Part shown: positions 34,421 through 45,668 of the stretch, one piece after another
How the letters are laid out: each line of letters begins with the position of its first letter
Position numbering within the stretch: the stretch's first letter is position 1
Assembly: GCF_014066305.1 (NCBI RefSeq)
Contig: NW_023501107.1
Coordinates: forward strand, 124,001-188,000
Reading direction: 5' to 3'
DNA: 64,000 bases
DNA from: Letharia columbiana
Taxonomy: Eukaryota > Ascomycota > Lecanoromycetes > Lecanorales > Parmeliaceae
Position numbers and translations under genes: made by a program
The notes under the pieces: model-generated
Database searches by the model: none
The model's input: only the letters and a program-made list of their open reading frames with translations
Told to the model about the DNA's origin: nothing

Positions 34421-34609
34421 TCAGATCTCAGTCTTCACAGTGATCAAAGCGAGCACCCCTGCCGCGAGCGCGTACAGTGCCGGGCGCAGGGGGTGCCAGT
34501 GCTACAACGATGACGGTGGTTAAGAGTCGGGAAGTGAGAACTGCGACGGAATTCGCACCACATGATGTTTCGATCCATGACCCGGATACCGTGTCAGCTG
34601 CTGTGGCAT
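34421..34609 (-). CDS. Candidate 42-aa single-span membrane microprotein
   Basis: Two minus-strand exons, 34609-34562 and 34501-34421, would encode MPQQLTRYPGHGSKHH joined to HWHPLRPALYALAAGVLALI and TVKTEI. The second exon is a textbook short transmembrane segment with a basic N-side. Its acceptor TTGTAG has a CTCTTAAC branch site. The donor (GTGGTG) is poor, so the first exon may be wrong. Very small single-span proteins of this type are common in mitochondrial inner-membrane complexes, but I cannot assign one. It lies tail-to-tail near nothing else and about 400 bp beyond the ACR3 stop. Confidence 0.35.
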
Positions 34610-35010
34610 AATTCCTGAAGTCTCCCGTTTTAGGCGAAGGTGTTTCCTCTTATACTCTTGTGCGGCGCTGGCTTCGTCGGTGTCAACTTCAGCGAGCTGG
34701 GACGGTCGCTGACGGGAGGGTTGATGGGGTGGTTGGGGTTTCAGTCTGGGCTTGGTGGGGGGATGGGGTTGTTGGCGGATTGGGGGGATTTGTTGGATGT
34801 GTGGAAGGGGGGGTTGAGCGGGGAGGTGGTGGGGATGGTGAGGGGGGAGGCGCTGTAGGTCTGAGTTTTATCTGATGAAAGCATTTCCCTATGTCTCTGA
34901 TGCCAAGATCATATTGGAACTCAGCATTGCCTCCAAGAAAGCTTCGACGAGAAGCTGGAATGTCGACAGTGACTACGATTCTGCGATCTTCTCCCTTTCC
35001 TTCCCGCACC
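34610..35010. other. Intergenic G-rich stretch downstream of ACR3
   Basis: The segment 34690-34860 is strongly G-rich on the + strand (repeats of GGGTTG, GGGGGG), which creates open frames without protein-like composition. It could form G-quadruplexes near the 3' end of the ACR3 transcript. No gene is supported. Confidence 0.4.
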
Positions 35011-36177
35011 TCAATCCTTCCACCCCCTCCTCCTCCCAATCTCCCGGACCACATACACGAGCCCCAAAAGCACCGGCACCTCGATCAACGGCCCCACCGT
35101 ACTCGCGAGCGCCTGGTCGCTATCGGCCCCAAACGTCGCCACCGCCACCGCAATCGCCAGTTCGAAATTGTTGCTCGCGGCCGTGAAACTCTGCGTCGCC
35201 GACACCCTGTACCCGAAACCCAGCCGGTGCATCAGGAGCAGCGTGAAGAAGAACACGACGCCGAAATACACCACCAGGGGCGCGGCGACGCGGACCACGG
35301 AGACGATCTGGTGCACGACGCGGTGGCCCTGGGACGCGAAGAGCACGAGAATCGTAAAGAGGAGACCGATCAGGGACCACGGGTTCAGATACTTCAAAAA
35401 CGTCCCATCGAACCAGTCCGGGCTGGCTCGCCTCCGGAGCGCCAACCTCGTCACGACGGCCGCGCCGAGCGGGATGCCCAGGAAGACGGCCACGCTCGTC
35501 GCGACCGTCGCGTACGACACCTTCTTCGCCTCGCCCGCCCCGCCGACGACGTCGACGAACAGCACGGCCAGCGGCGCATACAGCACCATCTGCAGCAGGG
35601 AATTGAGCGCCACGAGCAGGGCGCAGAACTCGGTGTCGCCGCCCGCGAGACCCGTCCAGACGAGCACCATGGCGATGCAGCGCGCGAGCCCCACGAGCAC
35701 CAGCCCCTGCCGCAGCCCCTGCTTGTCGGGCAGGAACGCCCACGCGAGCGCGAGCATGAGGAAGGGGGCGAGGATCCAGTTCAGGAGGACGGACACGCCG
35801 ATCTGGGTCCAGATGGACCTGTCGGCGAAGGCGAGGTGGAGGGATTCGAAGCGCACTTTGCACAGGATGGGGTACATCATGGCGAGGAGGCCGAGGGCGA
35901 TGGGGAGGGAGACGCCGGCGAAGCTGCCCTTTTGCAGGGCGGGGCCCGTGCTGGGGACGAAGGTGCCGAGGAGGATGCCGGTGGTCATGGCGAGGAGGAT
36001 CCAGAGGGCGAGGAAGCGGTCGAGGAGGCCGAGGGAGCGGAAGGCGGAGAGTTTGGGCGCGGTGGGCGCTGGTGGTTGGGGGGGTTGTTTTTCGAGGTCT
36101 GAGGGGGGGAGGTCGGGGTCGGCGGTGGGGAGGATGGGGATGGGGTGGGTGGTGCTGGTTGTGGTGGTGTTTTCCAT
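35011..36177 (-). CDS. ACR3: ACR3-family arsenite efflux carrier (388 aa)
   Basis: ACR3 exports arsenite (and in some species antimonite) across the plasma membrane. The frame is a single exon, 388 aa, close to the fungal norm. A ~45-residue polar N-terminus precedes about ten membrane spans. The fourth-span motif GLARCIAMVLVW carries the conserved cysteine (about residue 167), and TQSFTAASNNFELAIAVAVA and GPLIEVPVLLGLVYVV (conserved Glu about 366) are family signatures. The start ATG at 36177 is the first in frame. It is divergently arranged with the MFS gene at 36755, with 577 bp between starts. The gene is unusually GC-rich in third positions compared with neighbours. No arsenate reductase or ArsH lies beside it, so any arsenic cluster is incomplete here. 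Confidence 0.93.
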   Translation of the reverse strand: MENTTTTSTTHPIPILPTADPDLPPSDLEKQPPQPPAPTAPKLSAFRSLGLLDRFLALWILLAMTTGILLGTFVPSTGPALQKGSFAGVSLPIALGLLAMMYPILCKVRFESLHLAFADRSIWTQIGVSVLLNWILAPFLMLALAWAFLPDKQGLRQGLVLVGLARCIAMVLVWTGLAGGDTEFCALLVALNSLLQMVLYAPLAVLFVDVVGGAGEAKKVSYATVATSVAVFLGIPLGAAVVTRLALRRRASPDWFDGTFLKYLNPWSLIGLLFTILVLFASQGHRVVHQIVSVVRVAAPLVVYFGVVFFFTLLLMHRLGFGYRVSATQSFTAASNNFELAIAVAVATFGADSDQALASTVGPLIEVPVLLGLVYVVREIGRRRGWKD

Positions 36178-36754
36178 TCTTGGTCGAGCCGAGGCCTGTG
36201 GAGTTCTGATCTTTGATGGTTTGCCTGAGGGCTTATGTATTGCAGGAAAAGATTGCTCGGGTCAATATGTTGTCTGCGACCGCGATTGAGGTAGCTAAGG
36301 ATGGGAGATAGATGATGGTGAAATTTTCACAGACGTTTCTGGCTTTGACTGCAGTAAGCAGAAAGATGTATGTTAGCAATGAAATGTGTTTGATATATAA
36401 GAAGTAGAAAAGCCTGTCATCTAAGCAGAATGTGTTAGACTGTGACATGCTCAGACATGGTGATTGGACGGACAATACTTGTCAGAAAGAATGTATGATG
36501 CTGGCGGGTTCGCACCCAAACGCGGGACACTGGTGGCAGCCAATCAGGTACAGGCAGTGACATATTCTTCGCTTAGTCATGACCCCACAAACTTTCTAGT
36601 CCGATGCGTCAAATCGAGCGTAGGGATCTTGATCGTGTATAAAATGGATATCTCCCAGCAGCGTCATCTCCTGGGAGGTGCTTTTTCATTGCTGCAAGGC
36701 GGGCATACTTGTAGAGCAAGTTTGTGAGGGAGTCCTTAATTTTCGAACACAAGG
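36178..36754. promoter_or_regulatory. Shared divergent promoter of ACR3 and MFS carrier 1
   Basis: The 577 bp between two divergent start codons should hold both promoters. A TATA-like TATAAAA lies at 36638-36644, about 115 bp before the MFS start. I found no obvious palindromic operator-like site. Confidence 0.5.
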
Positions 36755-38154
36755 ATGTCTGGCACCGCTGAGCTTGTCAATGACTCTTCGGAGCCAAAGA
36801 TCCACGAGACACAGGCTATTGCGTTGCCATTGAGTGATTCAGACTTGGCGGTCGACCTTCCACCAGATGGTGGATATGGCTGGGTCTGCGTCGCGTCCGT
36901 CTTCATCATCAATGGCTTCACTTGGGGTGTTACTGCTGTAAGATCTCCTTTCAAAACCTTCTTGCCATCCTCTCCAAAATCGGAAGCATCAGATCGTAGC
37001 ATATCTAAAACTGGGCGATTACACAGTCATACGGCGTCTACCTCGCCCATTACCTGTCCGCCAACATCTACCCAGACGCATCCAGCATCGACTTCGCTTT
37101 CATCGGCGGTCTCAATTTCTCCATGGCTATGCTTGTAGCTCCTGTCGTCACGATCCTTGCGAGGAGGTTCGGGACGCAGACACCCATGCTGTTTGGAGCG
37201 GTGCTGCTAGCGGCCGGTTATATCTCTGCGTCCTTTGCTCATCGTATCTGGGAGCTTTTTCTTTCTCAAGGCGTGCTCGTCGGCTTTGGCGTTGGATTCG
37301 TGTCCATCCCAAGTATTGCGATTCTATCGCAGTGGTTTGAGAAGAAGCGCAGCCTAGCGAGCGGCATCGCTTCAGCTGGCTCAGGCATAGGAGGCCTGAT
37401 TTTTTCATTCGCAACACAGGCTATGATCGAGAACATCTCTTTGGCATGGTCCCTCCGCATCACGGGGATCATCGCTGGCATGATGAACGTGATAGCTGCG
37501 TTGATGATTCGAAATCGCAACAAGGCTATCAAGCCTCCCCAGCGTGGATTCGATACGAAGTTGCTGCGTAGGTACGATGTGTTCCTGTTGCTTTCCTGGG
37601 CATTCGTCAGCATGCTCGGCTATGTCACTATCCTGTTCTCGCTTTCGGATTTCGCACGCTCGATTGGGCTTTCAGCCGGCAAGGCAGCTGCTGTATCTGC
37701 GTTCCTCAACTTAGGCACTGCGGTTGGACGGCCGTTGGTTGGAGTAGCCAGCGATCACTTTGGTCGCATGGAGACAGCTGGAGTGCTGACCCTGATTTGC
37801 GGTTTCACGTGCTTCGCTATCTGGCTGCCTGCAACATCGTACGGGGTGACTATACTCTTCGTCATTGTTAGCGGAGCCTTCTTTGGCGTCTTTTGGATGA
37901 CCATCGGACCCATCTGCGTCGAAGTTGCTGGTTTAGTGGAACTGGCTTCTTTGCTCTCTCTATCATGGATGTCGGTCGTCTTACCCACGACTTTCGCAGA
38001 AGTCATCGCACTTGAGCTTCGTCGTCCCGGGTCCAGGCGTGATTATCTCTATCCTCAGATCTTTGCTGGTTTGGCGTATATTGTGGCCAGTGGGTGTATG
38101 TATGAGCTGCGACGGTTCAAGCAGAAGCAGAAGTGGCGGGAAGCCTGCACGTGA
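36755..38154 (+). CDS. MFS transporter, monocarboxylate (MCT/Mch) type (436 aa)
   Basis: Two exons, 36755-36937 and 37027-38154, joined by a phase-0 intron GTAAGA...ACACAG (89 bp). The MCT hallmark DGGYGWVCVASVF opens span 1, and about 12 spans follow in two six-span halves. Cytoplasmic loop residues ILARRFGTQTP after span 2 and SQWFEKKRSLASGIASAGSG before span 5 fit the family. The ~200-residue second half begins with LLRRYDVFLLLSWAFVSMLG. Fungal members carry monocarboxylates, riboflavin or unknown metabolites; the substrate cannot be read from sequence. Length and topology look intact. It shares its upstream region with ACR3, so co-regulation is possible. Confidence 0.88.
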
Positions 38155-39574
38155 TAGCGTGTTCGTTTCGCGTAAATAGACTCCCGAGCAATATTTCGCC
38201 ATCTGTTAATCCTCTGCCACTCTTCCAACCTCTGCGTCACATTCGCAACGCGTGCTGAGTCACTGCCTTGCAAGAAGTACATGTTTGAATAACCACGGCG
38301 ATGCCGGACGCTCCGAGAGAGATAAAAGCAAACATGCCTTTCAAAGATTTAACGCGAATAAGACCAAAAGTGCTCCACACAACCTTCAATATACAATAAA
38401 TGATGGTAGCACGTTCACAACTTCTGGTATATATGCTGAAACACCCTTGCCGCGGTTATCGTTGACCGGATGTGGAGAAATACCTCTACCTCTCACAGAA
38501 CGCGACACCTGCGCCATCATCAAAAAGCAAGCCCAATGTTTTCCCCAACAGGGCGATAAAGTTCATAGGCTATGCCGAATACATTGATTTGCCAGGGCAA
38601 CGGCTGTTCTTACTACGAGAACGAAAGATCGACAGGGAACCACAATGATTATGGATGAGAAATGGTTGATAATCAAACGCAAAAGAATAGAGAAGCGAGA
38701 CTAAGCTGGGTTTGTTATACCCAAGAGATATGTCCTAAAGCTAGGCCGGTGTACGTCATGGTTGGCATACTTTACTTGGAGCAACGTGATTTACGGACGT
38801 CCTGTAGGATTGAGAAGATGATGTTTGGTTCGGGCAAAGCACGACGCGGTGCCTTGACGTAACTCAAACTCGCCGGTTTCATTGGGTTAGTATATGGCCT
38901 TCCTGTTGGCTTATTGTATGCTATTTGTAAAGTCTTCATAGATACATGTCGCCCCATCCACTTGGTTCTTTGTGAGTTACGTCCTTGAATGGAGCGGGAG
39001 CGGGTTAATGTGGTTTTATGTTGTAACTTGTTACGCGGCTGCTCCTGTTTTTACGTCCTGCATTTTAACAGTGAGTCGGCACGGCGCAGATGATTGGCTA
39101 ACAGACCTTGCAATGTGTTTTTGTATTTTGTTTTGTAGGGGGGGGTTGCGCTACACTGGAACCTATGTTCCCCCTTTCGTTCTCCCGCCTAGTGTGGTCC
39201 GCCTCCGTGTCGCGCCCTGGTGTGCTTCTTACCACTTGATAGAAGTTTTAGAGAGGGTCAGCTTCTCCTTTTTATTTCTTAATGTTTTGGTTTTTAGCTG
39301 AATTTATGGTTTTAATTGGGTCTCTTTACGGAGGAAGATCTATATGCTGTTGTCGGTACTTTGGGGGAAGATGCTTTGGAAGCCATGGAGGAGTAGTCGG
39401 ACCAGTCCATGGACTAGTCTAAATCCACTTGGACGGGCAAGCATTTGGACGGATTGTGGACTGTGTGAATAGCTTTATTTTGGACTAGTCTAGGCCTGTG
39501 GACGGACTAGTCGGACTATTGGGAGCATTGTTATGGGTCCATCATGTGACGAGCTTGACTTTTCGCGCTCGATC
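38155..39574. other. Intergenic; cluster of GGACTAGTC motifs near 39.4 kb
   Basis: No gene is supported. Between about 39,390 and 39,520 the palindrome core ACTAGT recurs in GGACTAGTC (39411, 39482 and 39504) together with GGACCAGTCC and several TGGACGG blocks, suggesting a small repeat or insertion end. Confidence 0.4.
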
Positions 39575-39579
39575 GAAGG

Positions 39580-40260
39580 CTAATCCCACAGCTTAAACCC
39601 AGCTCTCACCAGGCCTTCGACCTCCGATTCAATAGTCAGGTCGCGCTCGGCTGCGCCGCCAACGGAGGGAGACCCATACCAGCAGCAGAGATTCATCAAG
39701 AAGAATTTGACGCGAACGCCGAGGCGCTCTGCGTGTGGAAACGGTGAGCGTGCTTTTTGATTTTTAGATCTCGAAAGGGTTACCTACCATGGTGCCAACT
39801 CAGCTATTTGGATGAGGTGTATTTGGTCCCACAAAGGAACCCTTCGAGCCTTTTAAGTCACAACGCATGATGAATCCCTTTCGAAATCTTTCCGTTCCTG
39901 GTTCGTCATATCTAGCCAGTACATCCACAGTTTCAGACCCTCGATCACCGTGACAAAGATTCCCACTCCTTGGCGGTCGTGATGTGTCACCGAGATAACG
40001 TCGCTTTGACCGGGTGCATCAACATTTTGCCAACCACTACCGTCTGTGTCGAACTGTGCATGTATACCAGTGTGCTAGTGGTGACTTGAGCGCGTAAGAG
40101 TGCTGCGTCTCGTATTTGAAGGATGCCGAACCTTACCTTCGCTGAGCAAAGAGAGCACAACTATCCTTTTCCGGGATCCGCTGCCTGTTTAACTTTGAAA
40201 AGAGCCATCACGATGGTGAAATGCTGGTCAGTGTGGGCCGCATTTTTGGCTGAGAGTTGA
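39580..40260 (-). pseudogene. Frameshifted relic, possibly JmjC/cupin-like
   Basis: On the minus strand one frame reads SVTHHDRQGVGIFVTVIEGL then KLWMYWLD (about 40000-39900), resembling the HHD...G..T.....G.KLW region of fungal JmjC-type cupins. It hits a stop, and a second frame then reads KGSKGSFVGPNTPHPNS, like the ..GPGTPH.. block that follows in such proteins. A plausible intron (GTAGGT...ACGCAG) leads to a C-terminal piece, LGVRVKFFLMNLCCWYGSP ending GFKLWD. The blocks are in order but out of frame, so the gene looks broken. Assignment rests on short motifs only. Confidence 0.33.
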
Positions 40261-42100
40261 TCCCATTTTTTCTTTCACGGCTCTCCGACTGATACCTGTA
40301 GTTCTGCCGTATCTTTTCTCACCCATGATTTTCCAAGGAAAATACAGTCCTCACCAAAAACCTCGGCAAGATGTTGGCTCTCCGATGCATCATGCACACT
40401 GGGGTTTTGATACTTAGACGGCATAGCATGAGTATCTTCACTGGCTCGATTAAGCTCTTTGGTCTCCTTCGATATATCCATCATCTCTGTCGAAGCTTTC
40501 CTCTTTAGCTCTGGATCTTGATTTCTATCTCGTGTTTCTGTGAAGAACGATACTGATGATGAAGGAAATATGGTCAGTTCATGAACCCAATTTTCTGTGA
40601 CCGGAGACGTTGATGATGAGGAATGATGAAGTGGAGGGGGGTTGACCACGAGCAAAAAGTCCAATACAGAAATAGAAGAGGAATCGCGTGCTTGATCCGT
40701 GAAGTTTCCGGGTGGAATGGTTTGATGGAAGCAAAATGCTACTGATGGTAAACGTGTTTTGAGGCCACTGATCCGTGTCTAGAAGTTATTAGTATGTGTT
40801 GAAGTCATTGATAAGAACCTATACTGACTTTGTGATTTTCAGATTGTTCCTCCACCTGCCTTCGAGGTACTTATTGTTGTACTTGCGAAAAGCGGCAGAG
40901 CTGGCATGGCAGCTGTGGGTACATAAGTCACATCCACTGAGCTTGATGTTCTTAGTCGCCTTCCAAACTCTAACTCCTGTGTAGTAGACTCCAATACTCT
41001 CTCTCTCTCCTCGTACCTCCGTAAAAGCTTCGCGAAACTGTTGTCTCCAATCTTCCAGATTGGGCAACTCAAAAGCTCTTCTGGAGGTAGCAGAGGTATT
41101 TCGGGTAGCTGTAGGGTTGACACATGAGTAAGCCCGGGTAGAGATCAAGTATAAAAACACATCACACCGTGCAGCTGTCCGAACGCGCCTCTCAGGGAAA
41201 ACGCCACCGCTAAAGAGCAGCCATTTTTTTCGTCCATACGAAATTTGGCAATGTCAGAGGCGAATCTCCGGGCCGGAGATACCGTGCAAGCCAATCCTTT
41301 AGAATGTGAGCCAAAACATTGGCCCGTACTTGGCTCGTCATCAGGTAGGTTCAGGCGATCGGTTGCCGTCATGATGGCCCCGATGTCCCGTTGTATCAGC
41401 GGAAGATGGTGGGCGAAATTGGACCATAGAGAGAAATTCTTTCACGCTTTTTGGTCCGTGCCGGACTAGGAAGTGAAACATCAGCAAGGAGCAGTGATTT
41501 CATTGGGGAAGGCTTAGGGCTTTTCAAGAAGCGCCTGCTCAATCAGATACTTTTGAAGCGATTGATAAGAGACCAGCAGGTTAGCTCATCGTCTAGGGCG
41601 CCCTGAGCACAGGACAATGATTTTTCTCCGTAGAAAACCGGGATGCAGGACCGAGGATGGCGGCATCCACGGCGCCCGCGCCAGGGTCCACTGGTGCTGA
41701 ATCCATTCTGACAGATTGAATTGTAAAGACGTCCATCTTCTCGGGGACCTTGATGGCGGTAGTTAATCCAGAACCCGCTATGGTATTGCTAGTATATTAG
41801 GAACTTATTTGAGAGGTTGATTGTAGAAATGGATTAACAAACTGAGGAGAGAATCCAACATTTTAGGAACCGAGCGCTTTTAAGACTTTCCGATTGATGA
41901 ATCCAGCCCAAAATCATTTCCATGAGTTCTCAAGAGGTAGATGAAGGACTTCTCGTTAATCTTTTCTGGATGTACTAAGAATTGCTCGCGCACATATTAC
42001 AGAAGGTTGAAGATTCGTAAACATTGATGTTGAACATACTCGCAGACTTGCGTGATCGGAGAAGACCCCATCACCTTGGGCATCAAAAATAAGCCTGAGA
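40261..42100. other. Gene-poor stretch, no supported gene
   Basis: Open frames such as the minus-strand 129-codon one at 40275-40664 and the 113-codon one at 40819-41160 have plausible composition, but I see no family signal and no joining introns. They may be parts of the decayed gene next door. Confidence 0.35.
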
Positions 42101-42523
42101 TTAATTCGAATATGTGTGACGGGTAATGGGGTCTGTACTTGATGATGACTGATGGTATTCAGTCGATGGATGTGATCGCAAGAAGAGACGAGGAAATGAG
42201 GTCCGAACCAGAGTTGAAGCCGCCATCTGCTTCCCGGTTTGCGAATCTGTCTCGAGCTCGAAATCATTTTGTTCCTCAATCCAGTCGAAATCTGGTAGTC
42301 CGCCTGGACCGTGACTGGTATGCCAGTGGGCCCCGTCAGCGTTTTCGTAGATCGTTCGCTGAAAGCTGTGGAGATCGACGTGGTCAAAGGCGGTACCAGA
42401 TTTCGCTTCTATTGCTTCCCTGGCATACTCGGAGTCCTGGTCCGTCCTAAGGACAACGGCAGGCGGTGCATTGTGCCGTAGCTCCAAATAGTTGTTGGGG
42501 TCCGAAAACGAAAAATCCTCCAC
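42101..42523 (-). CDS. Hypothetical ORF, possibly a gene fragment (140 aa)
   Basis: The frame begins MEDFSFSDPNNYLELRHNAP and continues with balanced composition (VVLRTDQDSEYAREAIEAKS, then HWHTSHGPGGLPDFDWIEEQ) before a Ser/Thr-rich tail. The first ~95 residues look like real protein; the tail looks like read-through. The same frame may extend upstream past a stop near 42,530. No family recognised. In this gene-poor region it is most likely a remnant. Confidence 0.3.
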   Translation of the reverse strand: MEDFSFSDPNNYLELRHNAPPAVVLRTDQDSEYAREAIEAKSGTAFDHVDLHSFQRTIYENADGAHWHTSHGPGGLPDFDWIEEQNDFELETDSQTGKQMAASTLVRTSFPRLFLRSHPSTEYHQSSSSTDPITRHTYSN

Positions 42524-45500
42524 AGGCCAACGTTACTCAAAGATAAAATCCGGCTGAGATGTCCGATTGCATTCGGATTTGTAACTTGGTGACCGTGGTG
42601 ATAGCGTCTCCAGTGCTTGCCATGCAGTCCTGGCGTTATCCCCATTACCTCAATGATTGAGAGTCAGCTGAGACCGCTGAACTTAGTCTTGCCCGTCTTT
42701 GCGTTCGGCCAGAGCTTCTTTCTATTTGCATCATCTTCCCTATCGAGAGCTCATAGAATGATATTCGCAGGGAGGTCGGGCATTGGATTTTGTACCAACA
42801 GTTCCATCTCGTACCAACATGGAGCTAGCACAAGGCATCTATTACCTCACCAGCTTGCTCGCGCGTCTGACACACGCAAGGACGTTGATGAATGTTGAGA
42901 TCAACCCTATGTTAAGGGACTCTCGAACATGAGGATCCGTTTCCCAATCATCCTCTTGCCACATACTTGATGTGCGCTTCCGATGCGAAATAGGCGTGGC
43001 TGTCACCTTGAGTTCGTTGCAACTGAAATATCAGCAACGTCCGAAAGCTTGCTGCTCAGTACTCATGAATACGAACCTTGGGAATTCAAACATCTTCCTC
43101 TAACCCAAATGCTTGACCTTGACTCTATCGTTCGCTACTGGCTCACTTCGTCTGCCTGCTCCTTCCAGACAAATTTTCAACAGCTCAGTAGGCCTCACTA
43201 CAGTGGATCCACAAAAATTTGCGCATTCAGCGTGAATCGACGTGTAACGCGAAGTCGATCATGTATGTCGTAGCATTGTAGGTCCCTCCCATCTCTGATC
43301 GTTGTCTGCTCTTACCCAGCCTAGGAAAAAGTAGACAAGGTAGTCATCAGTACCTAACGAGACCACGTAGGCCGCCATTTTTGAGATCAGTCCTATGTAT
43401 ATAGAAGGTAAGGTTTTGCATTCATGAAGTGTAAGACATTCGACAGAGGTTGTGTTCAGGATTACCACCGACGGAAAACAATTGAGGATACTGGTAGCGT
43501 GAGAAATCATGCGCAAGAGCGAGGCAAGTAGATAAAATGTAGAATGTAGTGGATGTCTAGGAGAGTCACTGTTGCAGGTGAGCTGTCGCCAGTGAATGAA
43601 GCCCTTCCATTCTTCTGAAACGAACGAGGTCCTGTGAATAATCCTTTCTGCCGATCAAGAGCCTCGTAACCCAGCCTCTGTTCACCAAGAGAAGACTCGA
43701 ATTATCTGCTTTGATTGATCCTCTACCAAGTGATCTAAAATTATTGTTAGTGATTCTTGAGGGACATGAGAATGACCAAGGCAGAAGTATGATCGATGGT
43801 GCGAAAAGTTTTGCCGTCACTCTTGATGTTTGTGGAACTTGGTATGACGATAAGAAGAAAGAAGGTTGGGCTGTGTCGGGACTCAAATGCTCGACTGAGC
43901 CGAAGTATAAATCTGCAGGCTTTAGAGGTTTGAGAACGAATATTTGGTATCGTGAACTACATCAAAAAGAGTACTCCCGAATGTAAATTTTTGGGATATG
44001 TGCGGCCATCTTGGTGAAATCAGTAGTAGTCAAGGAGCCATAGATACCAAGCGTCTGCCTCAAAGCCCTCATTATGCCTCGCATCTGCGGAATTGTTGAA
44101 AGGTCTCAGAGAGTGCTTGTGATAGGTGTAGAAATCGGAGAGGGACACGTGGGATGTCAGGGAATAGGGGACTGCTAGGGATATTGGGTAGGTAGCTCAG
44201 AAGCATAGATGAAGCGGAGAAATCTGACCCAGATTTGCCAGTCCGTAGCGCTGGCTCCTCGTGATATACTCAGTGCTGAAGTCGAACCCTGGAAGCTTTG
44301 ACGAAAGAAATTTTGCCCGTGTCACTGTGACCGCGATAGAAAATCTGAATGTGGCAGGAGAGATTCATGGATAGGACTTCTTCGGGTCATCATCAAGGCA
44401 GTCCAAAAGAAATGGCAGAGCGTCTGATCAGGGTAATTCACTGAATGAGCCTGGACTCAAAGCAGCTCTTCTGCTTTACGAACAACTTCGTGTTACTGGA
44501 CCGCAGCATCCTTGAAGGGCCGGGGCTGCTGATGCCTGGCATGAGGCTCGAATGGATGTTCAGGTTGCAGTCGATGAGTCATGAAAGATCGTGACGACCC
44601 ATAGCCTACATTGGTTCGAACTCGCTGCTTCCTCGCAACAGCTAGCGGTGAGATCAAGTACCACCATTTCTTCCACCAAAGCAATGAAGGAAAGGATGTA
44701 GCACGAGCATATGGACGTCCAGGCACACTCTCCGCAGGTATCAATCCTGCGTTGACATTTGTGGGCTCCTCTAGATAAGGTTCCTTCAGTGAGAGCGAGG
44801 TCACTTTGTGCTCGAGGCTGTTTTCTCAAAGAGCGATCAGTACCGGTCTCACACAAGTTTTGGCAGGATCAGTGGACTATAAATAACTTGTCGCTACTTT
44901 TAAGCGCTGCCATCATCCCATCCGCATGAGCTTCCAGAGGTACCGACACATGAGAATTGCAAACTTGCCGTCCAGATCGCAAAGGCATGTACAATGCTTG
45001 ATCGACGTTGTGCCTCGGTAGGGGCAAATAAGGTGCACGCGATTGTTGTTTCGACATGATTATTCGAAGAGCGTGTAGACATTGATGAGATGAAATATTT
45101 TAGGGGCAGAAACCAGACACCAATGGTGACACGACGTACGAGAACCAAAATTGCTCGGTGAACGATTCTTCTTTGGTAATGTAAAGGCCTGGTGAGTTGT
45201 TACCACACAGCAGCGCGCTAACTTTGTTGAAGTGCATCAGGGGCGTCTTAAAGCACACAGCTTTGCCGAAATCCCCGTTCACCAATGTCAGGTATGCTAC
45301 GTCTTTGCGAGAAGTCTGTCGCTAGCTGAAAACTGATGCGGGAAAGATCTGTGTCACGCTGTTGACTCGGTCAATTTGGTTGGGGGTAAATTGAGTAGAC
45401 CAAGTGTTGCGCAGGATAAGCTTCTACAACCTGCTCAAAATCCGCAAACCCAAACCGGTGAATTGAACTGCTTCCTTCATTAAACTGTGATACCGCCCGC

Positions 45501-45668
45501 CGATATACGCCTATCTCGTTTGTACAAAACTCTAGCCTTCGGATGTGATCAGATTTCTATGGTTATCGTGCGCCATTCGTAGTTCAGGAAGTCTATCAGA
45601 CTCGCGTCACACCAATTCATTCGATGTCCTGAAGGTGTGCGCAAGAATTCTTCGGTCATAAAATCCAA
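42524..45668. other. Gene-poor stretch with ORF fragments only
   Basis: A + strand frame at about 43651-43986 (ending DVCGTWYDDKKKEGWAVSGL and on to EYSRM) has protein-like composition but no start context or family. Other frames are short. I see no transposon ends. The last ~100 bp precede the second MFS gene. Confidence 0.35.

Noticed and set aside
34891..36289. 403- and 373-codon + strand frames opposite ACR3
   Set aside because: They are shadows of a GC-rich gene; the ACR3 frame carries all family motifs and the others are Arg/His/Glu-rich noise.
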